This document shows, piece after piece, positions 1 through 8,976 of a stretch of 64,000 nt of DNA. The first letter of the stretch is position 1. The number at the start of each line of letters is the position of its first letter. The position numbers and the translations under genes were made by a program. The notes beneath the pieces were generated by a model, which was not told the origin of the DNA, made no database searches, and saw nothing but the letters and a program-made list of their open reading frames with translations. Origin of the DNA: Arthrobacter pityocampae (GTDB lineage Bacteria > Actinomycetota > Actinomycetes > Actinomycetales > Micrococcaceae); contig NZ_PRKW01000004.1 of assembly GCF_002927275.1 (NCBI RefSeq), forward strand, positions 1 through 64,000, written 5' to 3'.

Positions 1-233
1 CCGAAGTTCGTCTCCGCACTCCCGTACGGCGGACCGTAATTGTTCGCCAGATCGAAATGCGTCACACCCAGATCGAAGGCCCGCCGCAGGATCTCCCGCT
101 GCACCCCGAACGCCCGATCATCACCGAAGTTGTGCCACAACCCCAAAGACACCGCCGGCAACCGCAACCCGCTCACCCCCACCCGCCGATACGGCATCGC
201 GTCATAACGATCATCAGCAGGCAGAAAAGTCAT
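1..233 (-). CDS. Aldo/keto reductase, N-terminal part (cut by window edge)
   Basis: The first 77 residues of an aldo/keto reductase are present; the rest lies outside the window. After a short leader the protein reads YRRVGVSGLRLPAVSLGLWH and then FDLGVTHFDLANNYGPPYG, the typical first beta strand and the Asp/Tyr region of the AKR active site. The NNYGPPYGSAE stretch resembles the YghZ/GAP-reductase branch (AKR14 type), NADPH-dependent reduction of small aldehydes. The ATG is preceded by an AGGATG-like ribosome site. The catalytic Lys and His are not in the window, so activity and substrate cannot be judged. Confidence 0.8.
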   Translation of the reverse strand, partial: MTFLPADDRYDAMPYRRVGVSGLRLPAVSLGLWHNFGDDRAFGVQREILRRAFDLGVTHFDLANNYGPPYGSAETNF

Positions 234-324
234 GACATCATCCTAGGCGGGTAGCCCACTCGAACACCGAGGGGCACCACCGGTGGACAACAGGGAGGAT
301 GACGGCCGCCTCCTGCGGGGCCCG

Positions 325-1092
325 CTAAGCGGTGGCGCTGTCCGCCGCCACGGCACCGATACGCACCTCCGGGAGTTCCTCGAAGGCCGGTTTCGCGAAC
401 CAGTAGCCCTGGAACAGTCGGATGCCGATCCCCTTCAGGAACAAGAACTCCGCCTCGGTCTCGATGCCTTCCGCGAGTACCGTGATGCCGAGTTCCCGGG
501 CGATCCCGACGACGCCCGACACGACGGCCTGGCGGGCCGGACTCGCATCGACTCCCCGGACGAGCAACATGTCGATCTTGATCAGATCCGGCTGGAACTG
601 GACCAGGAGCCCCAGCCCCGCGTGGCCGGCGCCGAAGTCGTCGATGGCCGTGGTGAACCCGTGCCTGCGGTATTCGGTGATGATGTTCATGAGGTGGCCG
701 GTGTCCGTGACCTCCTCGTTCTCCGTGAACTCGAACATGATCGACGACAGCGGGAAATCGCAGCGCGCCGCTGCCAGCAGCGTCGCACGCAGGCAGGCCG
801 CCGGTTCGTAGACGGCGTTCGGCATGAAGTTGATGGACAGCTTCAACTCTTCGTCGGCAGGGAACAGTCGCGCGGCCAACTCGATCGCCTTGATGCGGCA
901 GTCCTGGTCGAAGCGGTACTTCTGCTCCGGCAAGACCCTCGACAGGACCTCGAAAGCTCCCTGGCCCGATAGTCCCCGCACCAACGCCTCGTAGCCCCAC
1001 ACGCGGTCCTCGACGGCGTCGTAGATCGGCTGGAAAGCCATGCTGAACTCGACATCGAGTCCTGATGATGTCGCGCAGCCGTTACACGCCAT
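325..1092 (-). CDS. Standalone EAL-domain protein, probable c-di-GMP phosphodiesterase
   Basis: A 255-residue protein that is essentially one EAL domain. The motifs needed for c-di-GMP hydrolysis are visible in order: YEALVRG (EAL, about residue 34), SINFMPNA (metal-binding Asn), MFEFTENE (Glu), AIDDFGAG (Asp pair), LIKIDMLLVRG (catalytic Lys), LAEGIET (Glu) and QGYWFAKP (Gln), so it is probably active. The N terminus has a CxxC pair (Cys3, Cys6). No membrane segment is seen, so it is cytosolic. The ATG has a GAGGGGG ribosome site 8 bases upstream. It lies 113 bases downstream of a diguanylate cyclase gene on the same strand, a likely make/break pair for the same messenger. Confidence 0.88.
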   Translation of the reverse strand: MACNGCATSSGLDVEFSMAFQPIYDAVEDRVWGYEALVRGLSGQGAFEVLSRVLPEQKYRFDQDCRIKAIELAARLFPADEELKLSINFMPNAVYEPAACLRATLLAAARCDFPLSSIMFEFTENEEVTDTGHLMNIITEYRRHGFTTAIDDFGAGHAGLGLLVQFQPDLIKIDMLLVRGVDASPARQAVVSGVVGIARELGITVLAEGIETEAEFLFLKGIGIRLFQGYWFAKPAFEELPEVRIGAVAADSATA

Positions 1093-1205
1093 ACGGAGTG
1101 CCCCCTCATTCGTCTCGTCAACTGTAGGACACGCATCCTCCGGCGCGGATCCGCAACGCGTCGTGTCCGTCTGCTGGCCCCCGGCGCCAGGCCCTGATAG
1201 TGCCC

Positions 1206-2381
1206 TCAGGGACTTCCGTCGAGCGTCCCGTGCGTCGGGCCGAGGGCGCGGACCGACCTGTCCCGTCCCCCGGCCTTCGCCTCGTACAGCGCGCGGTCCG
1301 CCGCGGCGATCGCCGCGTCGAGGTCGTAGCCGGAGGCCTCGATCGAGGAGATGCCGTAACTCACCGTCGGCATCACGAAACCACCCGGTGCGGGATGCAC
1401 CCGCAGCGCCAGGCTGATGTCGCGGGTGATGTCCTCGGCCCGGGAGACGGAGGCCCCGGGCAGCAGGAAGATGAACTCCTCGCCTCCGTAGCGTCCCACG
1501 AGGTCCGTGGCCCGGACGGTCTCCGAGCAGGACCGCGCGAACGCCCTCAGCACGCTGTCGCCGGCCGCGTGACCATGGGTGTCGTTGATCGTCTTGAAGA
1601 AGTCGAGGTCGGCGAGGACGAGCGCCCCGGGCCGTTCCGTCCGCGCCAGCCGGTCCACATGCAGATGTGCGAGATCCAGGAAGCCTGCCCGGTTGAGCAG
1701 CCCGGTCAGGGCGTCGCGGTCGGCACGCATCCGCAGGTCGGCGGCGATCTGCTCGGCGCTGAGCGCCGCCGCGCTGAAGGAGACGATGACGAGGAGGACC
1801 AGGGTGACCAGGACCGTGATGCTCGAATCGAAGAAGGTGCTGAACACGGAGCCGTCGGGGCCGCCTGCGACGAACGCGATGCAGCGGACGAGATACAGCA
1901 CCGCGACCACCCCGGACGCGGTGGCGAGCGGTGCCTGCACCCTGCTGTAGCTGCTGGGCAGGCGCCACAGCTCCCAGGAGGCGAGACCGATGGCCAGGGA
2001 CATCATGCCGAGGAACACCGCGCCGCCGGACCACGTGTTGGTCGCCGGGCTGTCGAGCGCCGAGGCCAGCAGCGTCAGCAGCGGCCCGGCTGCCAGTTGC
2101 AGCCGGCCGGGCCTCCCTGCCCGGAGGGTCCGCGCCCCCGCCCAGACGCTGACCGTCCCTAGGACCGACAGCGTGTTGGCGGCGGGATTGGCCCAGATCT
2201 GGTGCTGGGTGCCGTCGAACAGGTACAGGGAGGACCCGGCACAGAAGAACAGGATGGCCGCGCACCACCAGGCACTGTAGGCAGAGCGGGTCTGACGGAA
2301 CGCAACGGTGTAGAACAGCACCAGCAGGGTGATTGCGACGGCTCCGAAGGCAACCCGCAGGGTGGTGATGTCCAGGGTCAT
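1206..2381 (-). CDS. Membrane-anchored diguanylate cyclase (GGDEF)
   Basis: A 391-residue protein with about six hydrophobic segments in residues 8-205 followed by a GGDEF domain (about 215-375). The domain carries DALTGLLNRAGF, LADLDFFKTINDTHGH (metal-binding Asp) and the intact signature GRYGGEEFIFLLPG, so synthesis of c-di-GMP from two GTP is expected. No RxxD inhibitory site is obvious just before the signature. The membrane part matches no named sensor domain that I recognise; it may sense a membrane or small-molecule signal. It is followed by a standalone EAL gene on the same strand, and a strong hairpin separates it from treZ upstream. Confidence 0.9.
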   Translation of the reverse strand: MTLDITTLRVAFGAVAITLLVLFYTVAFRQTRSAYSAWWCAAILFFCAGSSLYLFDGTQHQIWANPAANTLSVLGTVSVWAGARTLRAGRPGRLQLAAGPLLTLLASALDSPATNTWSGGAVFLGMMSLAIGLASWELWRLPSSYSRVQAPLATASGVVAVLYLVRCIAFVAGGPDGSVFSTFFDSSITVLVTLVLLVIVSFSAAALSAEQIAADLRMRADRDALTGLLNRAGFLDLAHLHVDRLARTERPGALVLADLDFFKTINDTHGHAAGDSVLRAFARSCSETVRATDLVGRYGGEEFIFLLPGASVSRAEDITRDISLALRVHPAPGGFVMPTVSYGISSIEASGYDLDAAIAAADRALYEAKAGGRDRSVRALGPTHGTLDGSP

Positions 2382-2464
2382 GTTGTCCTGCCGCCTCGTT
2401 CTTCCCGGTCCGGTCTCCGGATGCCAGGGTTACCTCCGGGGTGGAGGAATCCTCAGACAGTATG

Positions 2465-2500
2465 CAGGAGTCCACCGACCCTTCGGCCGGTGGACTCCTG
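2465..2500. terminator. Strong hairpin between treZ and the GGDEF gene
   Basis: A perfect 13-bp inverted repeat (arms 2465-2477 and 2488-2500) around a 10-base loop containing CTTCGG. It lies 37 bases past the treZ stop and upstream of the diguanylate cyclase start, so it probably ends the glgX-treY-treZ transcript. There is no T-tract, as is common for high-GC actinobacterial terminators. Confidence 0.7.
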
Positions 2501-2536
2501 CTCCTGTCGAAACCCTTGCAGAGTCCTGCCCTACGC

Positions 2537-4285
2537 TCAGCCCAGGTCGAGGACCAGGGAGGCGTGCGCGGGCAGCTGCACCGTGTCGGCGAGCAGCCCG
2601 ACACCCTCGACCGTGGACAGCAGGACCTCCGCGGTGCTGCCGCCCACCGGCACGGTCACCATCGCGTCGCTCAGGTTCAGGAGGACGGCGGTGGTACCCC
2701 GATGCAGGACGAGCCAGCGGCTGTCCTCGTCGTAGTCCACGGAGATGCTGCGGAAATCGGGGTCCCGCAGTTCGGGGCGCGACCGGCGCAGGCGGATGAG
2801 CTCGCGGTAGGTGGCCAGGAGTTCGGCGTGGTGTCCCTGCTCCGCTTCGGCCCAGTCCAGCTTCGCCGAGGCGAAGGTCGCCGGGTCCTGCGGGTTGGGG
2901 ACGTCCTCCGGACGCCAGCCCATGCGCTCGAATTCCCTGAGGCGCCCCTCCGCGGTGGCCTTGCCGAGCTCCGGCTCGGGGTGGGAGGTGAAGAACGGCC
3001 ATGGCGTCGACGCCCCGTACTCCTCGCCCATGAACAGCATCGGCGTGAACGGGCCGAGGATGTTCAGCACCGCAGCCTGCGCGAGCTGCGCCGGGTTCAG
3101 GGTGGCGCTGATGCGGTCACCGGCGGCCCGGTTGCCGATCTGGTCGTGGTTCTGGGTCGCGACGACGAGCTGCAGGGGGCTGACCCTGTCCGGGTCGATC
3201 TCGCGACCGTGGTGGCGTTCCCTGAAGGAGGAATAGGTGCCGTTGTGGAAGAACCCCTTCTCGAGGACCTTGGCGAGCGCGCCCACGGAGTCGAAGTCCA
3301 GGTAGTACCCCTCGGTCTCCCTCGTCAGGTTGACGTGCACCGCATGGTGGAAGTCGTCGCTCCACTGGCCCGCGAGGCCGTAGCCGCCGGCGTCACGGCC
3401 CTGGATGAGACGCGGGTTGTTGAGGTCCGACTCCGCGATGAGGAACAGGTCCTTGCCGAGCTCCGCCGCGCACTCGTCCGTGCGGGCGGCGAACTCCTCG
3501 AGGATGTGCACGGCGCGCTCGTCGTGCAGGGCGTGCACGGCGTCGAGGCGGAGTCCGTCCACGTGGTAGTCCCTGAACCACATCAGCAGGTTCTCGAGGA
3601 CGTAGTTGCGGACCTCGTCCGACTGCGGGCCGTCGAGGTTCAGGGAGTCGCCCCAGGTGTTCGACAGGCCCTCGGTGAGGTAGGGGCCGAACATCCCGAG
3701 GTAGTTGCCGCTGGGGCCGAGGTGATTGTGGACGACGTCCTGGATGACGCCCAGGCCCGCCTGGTGGGCCGCGTCGACGAAGCGCTGGTAGGCGGCGGGG
3801 CCGCCGTAGGTCTCCTGCACCGCGTACCAGAGGACGCCGTCGTAGCCCCAGTTGTGCGTGCCGTTGAACGCGTTGACGGGCAGCAGTTCCACGTACTGCA
3901 CACCGAGCTCCACCAGGTGGCCGAGCTTGCCGATGGCGGCGTCGAGGGTTCCCTCGGGGGTGAACGTGCCGAGGTGCATCTCGTAGATGACGCCGCCGTT
4001 CATGCCCGGGGACTGCCACGCGCTGTCCTGCCACTGGTGGGCGGCGGGGTCGAACGTCTGGGAGAGCTGGTGCACGCCGTCGGGCTGGCGCCGCGACCGG
4101 GGGTCGGGGACGGGGGTCTCGGAGCCGTCGACGAGGTAGCCGTAGGACACGTCCCCCGTGTCGGTGGGAGCGTCCGGGGCATGCCACCAGCCGCCTCCAC
4201 CCTGGGTCATGGGGTAACGGGCGCCGTCGGCGACGAGGGTGAGGGAGGCGGCGCGGGGCGCCCAGACCTCGAAGAGCGAACTCAT
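2537..4285 (-). CDS. treZ: Malto-oligosyltrehalose trehalohydrolase TreZ
   Basis: A 582-residue GH13 enzyme that cleaves the maltooligosyl-trehalose made by TreY to release free trehalose. An N-terminal beta domain ([23 protein letters not shown]) precedes the barrel. Barrel motifs are [23 protein letters not shown] (nucleophile Asp near 247), [11 protein letters not shown] (acid Glu near 283) and [10 protein letters not shown] (transition-state Asp), all intact. Length is normal. The ATG has AGGAGG 8 bases upstream and overlaps the end of treY by four bases (ATGA), so translation is probably coupled. It is the last gene of glgX-treY-treZ. Confidence 0.96.
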   Translation of the reverse strand: MSSLFEVWAPRAASLTLVADGARYPMTQGGGGWWHAPDAPTDTGDVSYGYLVDGSETPVPDPRSRRQPDGVHQLSQTFDPAAHQWQDSAWQSPGMNGGVIYEMHLGTFTPEGTLDAAIGKLGHLVELGVQYVELLPVNAFNGTHNWGYDGVLWYAVQETYGGPAAYQRFVDAAHQAGLGVIQDVVHNHLGPSGNYLGMFGPYLTEGLSNTWGDSLNLDGPQSDEVRNYVLENLLMWFRDYHVDGLRLDAVHALHDERAVHILEEFAARTDECAAELGKDLFLIAESDLNNPRLIQGRDAGGYGLAGQWSDDFHHAVHVNLTRETEGYYLDFDSVGALAKVLEKGFFHNGTYSSFRERHHGREIDPDRVSPLQLVVATQNHDQIGNRAAGDRISATLNPAQLAQAAVLNILGPFTPMLFMGEEYGASTPWPFFTSHPEPELGKATAEGRLREFERMGWRPEDVPNPQDPATFASAKLDWAEAEQGHHAELLATYRELIRLRRSRPELRDPDFRSISVDYDEDSRWLVLHRGTTAVLLNLSDAMVTVPVGGSTAEVLLSTVEGVGLLADTVQLPAHASLVLDLG

Positions 4286-6594
4286 GCTGCGTCCTCCTGG
4301 ATCAGTAGTGCTGCGGGGAAGGTGGAGAAGAGATCGGCGGCCCGGACGGTCCCGCCGCTCACCGACGCGCCGGTGAGGGCGCAGGTGTAGCGGCCCGCGG
4401 GCAGCTCGAGCGTGGTGTCGCCCCAGCCCTCGCCCTGCGCGAGCCCATAGGGCAGGCGCGTGATGAGGGTGATGGCCCCTCCGCGGTCGAACGCGAAGAC
4501 GTGGTCGGCGGCCGCTCCGGAGGGCGTGATCGCGGTGTACCCGGTGAACAGTTCGGGGCGGTCGCGGCGCAGCCTGAGGGCGCGGGAGACGACGAGCAGC
4601 TTCGCGTGCGCGTCCTCACCCACCGGGGGCAGCGCGCCGAAGTCGATGTCCGTCAGCACCTGCCGGCGGGCGTCGTAGTCCACCTCGCGGCGGTTGTCGG
4701 GGTCCACGAGGGACGTGTCCCAGAACTCGGTGCCCTGGTAGACGTCCGGCACTCCCGGCATGGTGAGCTGGAGCAGCTTCAGGCCGATCGAGTTGGACCA
4801 GCCGGCCTGCCGGATCCGCGCGACGAGGCCGGAGATCAGCGAAGCCACGGCGTCGTCGTCGAACGCGGCGTCGACGGCGGCGTGCATGCCGCGCTCGAAC
4901 CCCTCGTCCGGTGCGGTCCAGTGCGTGCTGGCATCGGCTTCACGCGAGGCCTTCTCGGCGTAGGCGTGGGCGCGTTCCCGGCTGAGCGGCCAGGCTCCGA
5001 TGAGCGACTGCCACAGCAGCGGCGCGAACGTGCGGTCCTTGATGGGGGCCAGGTCCTCGAGCTGGTCGAGCAACCCCGTCCACTCGCCGGCGAGTTCCGA
5101 CAGGACGGAGATCCGCGACCGCGTGTCCTCACTGCGCTTGGTGTCGTGCGTGCTCAGCGTCGTCATGGCCAGCGGGCTCCCGGCCTGCCGTTCGAGCAGG
5201 CGGCGGTGCAGCTCCAGCGGGTCGATCGAGAAGATGGAGGGGTCCGCGCCGACCTCGTTCAGTGACACGAGGCGGGAGTACCGGTAGAACGCGGTGTCCT
5301 CGACGCCCTTCGCCATGACCATGCCGGAGGTCTGCTGGAAGCGCTGGGCAAGTTCGGTGAGCTGGCCCTCGCCCTCGAGGAACGGGTTCAGGAGGGGGTG
5401 GAGCGCGGTGAGGGTGTCCGCGAGGTCGGGCCGGCGCACCTGGGCGTCCCGCACCGCGTCGGCGAGGTACTCGGCGCCGCCGGGGAGGTAGCTGCGGTAG
5501 ACCGGGAAGCAGGTCAGGAGTTCGGCGATCGCGTCGGCTGCTGCGTCGGCGTCGAGCCCTGCGTCGGAGGGTACGAGCCGCGCGAGCCGCAGGACCTCGG
5601 AGCGGAGGATGCCGTCGGTGATGCCGCGCTTGGTCCCGTGGATCATCTCGTGGAACGGCGCCACGGGCACGGACTGCGTGAGCTCGTGCTCCCCCGCCGG
5701 GTCGGTGAACAGCCGGTCGATGTCCGCGAGGGCGTCGTACCCGGTGGTCCCCTCGGTCGCCCAGTCGGTCGGGAGCTTCTCGCCCGGCTCGAGGATCTTC
5801 TCGACGAGCACGTACGCGCCACCGGTCAGGGTGCGGAGGTCCTCGAGGTAGCCCTTGGGGTCCGCGAGTCCGTCGGGGTGGTCGATGCGCAGTCCGTCGA
5901 CGAGCCCCTCGTCGAACCAGCGCTTCACCTCGCTGTGGCTCTCCTGGAACACCCACGGGACCTCGACGCGCAGGCCCGCGAGGGTGTTGACGCCGAAGAA
6001 CCGCCGGTAGTTGAGTTCGGCATCGGCGCGGCGCCAGTTCACGAGTTCGTAGTGCTGGCGGGCGTGGACCTGCGCCCCCGTGTCGCCGGGATGGGCGGTG
6101 CCGTCCGCGATCGGGAACCGGTTGTCGTAGTAGCGCAGTTCGCCGTCGACGACGGCGAGCTGCTCGAGCTCGGTGTCGCCGTCGCCGAGGACGGGGACGC
6201 GCAGGCGCCCGTCGTTGGCGTCCCAGTCGACGTCGAACGCCTCCGCCATGCGCGAACCGCGGCCCTCCTTCAGGAGCTGCCACCACCACGCATTGTCGGC
6301 AGGGGTCTCGATGCCCATGTGGTTGGGGACGATGTCCACGAGCACGCCCAGGCCCGCGGCCCGGGCGGCCTCACTGAGGGCAGCGAGGCCGTCCGGACCG
6401 CCGCGGTCGGGGTCCACGGTGGTGGGGTCCGTGACGTCGTAGCCGTGCCCGGACCCCTTCTCCGCTGTGAGGATCGGCGACAGGTACACCCAGTCCACCC
6501 CCAGGTCGTGCAGATACGGCACCAGGGCCGCGGCCCGATGCAGGTCGAACTCGCTCCGGATCTGAAGCCGGTAGGTCGATTTCGGTGTCAACAC
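4282..6594 (-). CDS. treY: Malto-oligosyltrehalose synthase TreY
   Basis: A 770-residue GH13 enzyme that converts the reducing-end alpha-1,4 bond of maltodextrins to alpha,alpha-1,1, giving maltooligosyl-trehalose. It opens with STYRLQI and has [25 protein letters not shown] (nucleophile Asp near 236), [12 protein letters not shown] (acid Glu near 263) and [13 protein letters not shown] (Asp), all catalytic residues present. The start is GTG with AGGAGG 8 bases upstream. Its stop overlaps the treZ start, and glgX lies 54 bases upstream, so the three form a glycogen-to-trehalose operon. Confidence 0.96.
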   Translation of the reverse strand: MLTPKSTYRLQIRSEFDLHRAAALVPYLHDLGVDWVYLSPILTAEKGSGHGYDVTDPTTVDPDRGGPDGLAALSEAARAAGLGVLVDIVPNHMGIETPADNAWWWQLLKEGRGSRMAEAFDVDWDANDGRLRVPVLGDGDTELEQLAVVDGELRYYDNRFPIADGTAHPGDTGAQVHARQHYELVNWRRADAELNYRRFFGVNTLAGLRVEVPWVFQESHSEVKRWFDEGLVDGLRIDHPDGLADPKGYLEDLRTLTGGAYVLVEKILEPGEKLPTDWATEGTTGYDALADIDRLFTDPAGEHELTQSVPVAPFHEMIHGTKRGITDGILRSEVLRLARLVPSDAGLDADAAADAIAELLTCFPVYRSYLPGGAEYLADAVRDAQVRRPDLADTLTALHPLLNPFLEGEGQLTELAQRFQQTSGMVMAKGVEDTAFYRYSRLVSLNEVGADPSIFSIDPLELHRRLLERQAGSPLAMTTLSTHDTKRSEDTRSRISVLSELAGEWTGLLDQLEDLAPIKDRTFAPLLWQSLIGAWPLSRERAHAYAEKASREADASTHWTAPDEGFERGMHAAVDAAFDDDAVASLISGLVARIRQAGWSNSIGLKLLQLTMPGVPDVYQGTEFWDTSLVDPDNRREVDYDARRQVLTDIDFGALPPVGEDAHAKLLVVSRALRLRRDRPELFTGYTAITPSGAAADHVFAFDRGGAITLITRLPYGLAQGEGWGDTTLELPAGRYTCALTGASVSGGTVRAADLFSTFPAALLIQEDAA

Positions 6595-6648
6595 GTGGGG
6601 GTCCTCCTGGGGACGGTGGGTGGGATGTACCTGTCGGGGCGGGTGGTG

Positions 6649-8835
6649 CTAGGGGGTGCCGGTCTTGGCGGTGACCTCGTTGGCGAGGATCGCCAGCGAT
6701 GCCGCGACCGAGTGGTCCAGGTCCTCGACCTCCGCGTGGGCCCTCAGGACCACCATGGACTTCCCCTCGACCGAGATCGTCGCGCCGGCCGGGATGGCGG
6801 CGGTGTCGGCGTACTTGCCGGCCGTGTCGATCACTTCGTCCCAGGACGTGCCGTACTCGTCGGACGGGATCGTGAAGTCGACGGCCTCGTCGTGCGCGTT
6901 GAAGTACAGCAGGAAGTTCGCGTCCACGATCCGCTGTCCGCGGGCGTCACGTCCCTGGATGCCCTGGCCGTTGAGGAACACGCCGATCGATCGGCCGAAA
7001 CCGCTGTTCCAGTCCTCGGGCGCCATGAGCTCGCCCGTGGTGTCCAGCCATACGATGTCGGGCAGCGCCTCGCCCTCGCCGCGGCGTACGGGCCGCCCGT
7101 CGAAGAACCGGCGACGGCGGAAGGTGGGGTGTTCCGAGCGCAGGCGGTTGACGGCCGCGGTGAACTCGAGCAGCGGCTGGTCCACCTTGTCCCAGTGCAC
7201 CCAGCTGATCTCGGAGTCCTGGCAGTAGGTGTTGTTGTTGCCGTCCTGCGTGCGGCCGACCTCGTCGCCGTGGAGCAGCATCGGCACGCCCTGCGAGAGC
7301 AGGAGCGTCGCGATGTAGTTCCGCTGCTGGCGGGCACGGATGGCGAGGATCTCGGGGTCGTCCGTAGGGCCCTCGACTCCGCCGTTCCACGACCGGTTGT
7401 GCGATTCGCCGTCGTTGTTGTCCTCGCCGTTGGCCTCGTTGTGCTTCTCGTTGTAGGACACGAGGTCGCGCATCGTGAAGCCGTCGTGGGCGGTGACGAA
7501 GTTGATCGATGCAACGGGGCGCCGCATGCTGTGCTCGTACAGGTCAGCGGATCCCGTCAGGCGGGAGGCGAACTCGCCGATGCTCGAGGGCTCACCGCGC
7601 CAGAAGTCACGGACCGTGTCGCGGTACTTGCCGTTCCACTCCGTCCACTGCGGCGGGAAGTTGCCCACCTGGTAACCGCCGGGTCCCACGTCCCAGGGCT
7701 CGGCGATGAGCTTCACCTGCGAGACGATGGGGTCCTGCTGCACGAGTTCGAAGAAGGCGGACAGGCGGTCCACCTCGTAGAACTCGCGGGCCAGGGCGGA
7801 GGCGAGGTCGAAGCGGAAGCCGTCGACGTGCATCTCCGTGACCCAGTAGCGCAGGGAGTCCATGAGCAGCTGGAGGGAGTGCGGGTTCCCGACGTTCAGG
7901 GAGTTGCCGGTGCCCGTGGTGTCCATGTAGTACTGCTTGTCGTCCTCCACCAGGCGGTAGTAGGACGCGTTGTCGATGCCTCGCATGGAGATGGTGGGGC
8001 CCATGTGGTTGCCCTCGGCGGTGTGGTTGTACACCACGTCGAGGATGACCTCGATGCCGGCCAGGTGCAGCTCGCGCACCATGGCCTTGAACTCCTGGAC
8101 CTGCTCGCCCTGGTCCCCCGAGGAGTTGTACTTGTTGTGCGGGGCGAAGAAACCGATCGTGTTGTAGCCCCAGTAGTTCGAGAGGCCCTTCTCCTGGAGC
8201 GTGCTGTCGTTGACGAACTGGTGCACGGGCATGAGTTCGATCGCGGTGACGCCGAGCTTCTGCAGGTGGGCGATCACGGACGGGTGCGCGATGCCGGCGT
8301 AGGTGCCGCGCTGCTCCTCCGGGATGTCCGGGTGCAGCTGCGTGAGGCCCTTGACGTGCGCCTCGTAGATGACGGACTGGTGGTAGGGCGTCCGCGGCAT
8401 GCGGTCGCCGTCCCAGTTGAAGAAGGGGTTGACGACGACGCCGAGCATCATGTGCGCGGCGGAGTCCTCGTTGTTGACGGAGTGCTCGTCGCCGAAGTTG
8501 TAGCCGAACAGCGCCTGGTCCCAGTCGAGGTCGCCGGAGATGGCCTTCGCGTAGGGGTCGAGGAGGAGCTTGTTCGGGTTGCAGCGGTGTCCCTCGGCCG
8601 GGTTGTTCGGACCGTGGACCCGGTAGCCGTACTTCTGCCCGGGGGAGACCTGCGGGAGGTACCCGTGCCAGACGTAGCCGTCGACCTCCTTGAGTTCGAT
8701 GCGCGTCTCGGTGCCGTCGTCGTCGAAGAGGCAGAGGACCACGAGGTCCGCGACCTCACTGTAGAGCGCGAAGTTCGTGCCGGTGCCATCGTAGGTGGCT
8801 CCCAGGGGGTAAGCGTCGCCTGGCCATAGTTCCAT
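6649..8835 (-). CDS. glgX: Glycogen debranching enzyme GlgX/TreX
   Basis: A 728-residue isoamylase-type GH13 enzyme that hydrolyses alpha-1,6 branches of glycogen and supplies linear maltodextrins to TreY. A CBM48-like N terminus (YPLGATYDGTGTNFALYSE) is followed by the barrel with DVVYNHTAEGNHMGP, GFRFDLASALARE (nucleophile near 341), LIAEPWDVGPGGYQVGNFP (acid Glu near 376) and FVTAHDGFTMRDLVSYN (Asp). The ATG has a strong AAGGAGAA site. First gene of the trehalose operon. GlgX is reported to be allosterically activated by c-di-GMP in Streptomyces; whether that holds here is unknown, but two c-di-GMP genes lie just downstream. Confidence 0.95.
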   Translation of the reverse strand: MELWPGDAYPLGATYDGTGTNFALYSEVADLVVLCLFDDDGTETRIELKEVDGYVWHGYLPQVSPGQKYGYRVHGPNNPAEGHRCNPNKLLLDPYAKAISGDLDWDQALFGYNFGDEHSVNNEDSAAHMMLGVVVNPFFNWDGDRMPRTPYHQSVIYEAHVKGLTQLHPDIPEEQRGTYAGIAHPSVIAHLQKLGVTAIELMPVHQFVNDSTLQEKGLSNYWGYNTIGFFAPHNKYNSSGDQGEQVQEFKAMVRELHLAGIEVILDVVYNHTAEGNHMGPTISMRGIDNASYYRLVEDDKQYYMDTTGTGNSLNVGNPHSLQLLMDSLRYWVTEMHVDGFRFDLASALAREFYEVDRLSAFFELVQQDPIVSQVKLIAEPWDVGPGGYQVGNFPPQWTEWNGKYRDTVRDFWRGEPSSIGEFASRLTGSADLYEHSMRRPVASINFVTAHDGFTMRDLVSYNEKHNEANGEDNNDGESHNRSWNGGVEGPTDDPEILAIRARQQRNYIATLLLSQGVPMLLHGDEVGRTQDGNNNTYCQDSEISWVHWDKVDQPLLEFTAAVNRLRSEHPTFRRRRFFDGRPVRRGEGEALPDIVWLDTTGELMAPEDWNSGFGRSIGVFLNGQGIQGRDARGQRIVDANFLLYFNAHDEAVDFTIPSDEYGTSWDEVIDTAGKYADTAAIPAGATISVEGKSMVVLRAHAEVEDLDHSVAASLAILANEVTAKTGTP

Positions 8836-8976
8836 GAGTTCTCCTTGTATCTTCTGCCGTGGCCGCCTCCATGGGCGTCACGGTGTTGCTCGCACGCGTC
8901 GGGGTCCTGGTGGCCCGGGTGCCTGTTCCATGCATAGCGCATTGATCTGTTCGAGCGGTTAATTGCGTCGGTCGCC

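Noticed and set aside
325-2604. One 759-residue minus-strand frame covering the EAL gene, the gap and the GGDEF gene.
   Set aside because: Only its last 255 residues match a family; the part over the GGDEF gene is a shifted frame, so there are two separate genes.
5398-8829. A 1143-residue open frame on the plus strand opposite treY and glgX.
   Set aside because: It is antisense to two well-conserved genes, has low-complexity Val/Asp/Arg-rich composition and no domain; an artefact of GC-rich third positions.
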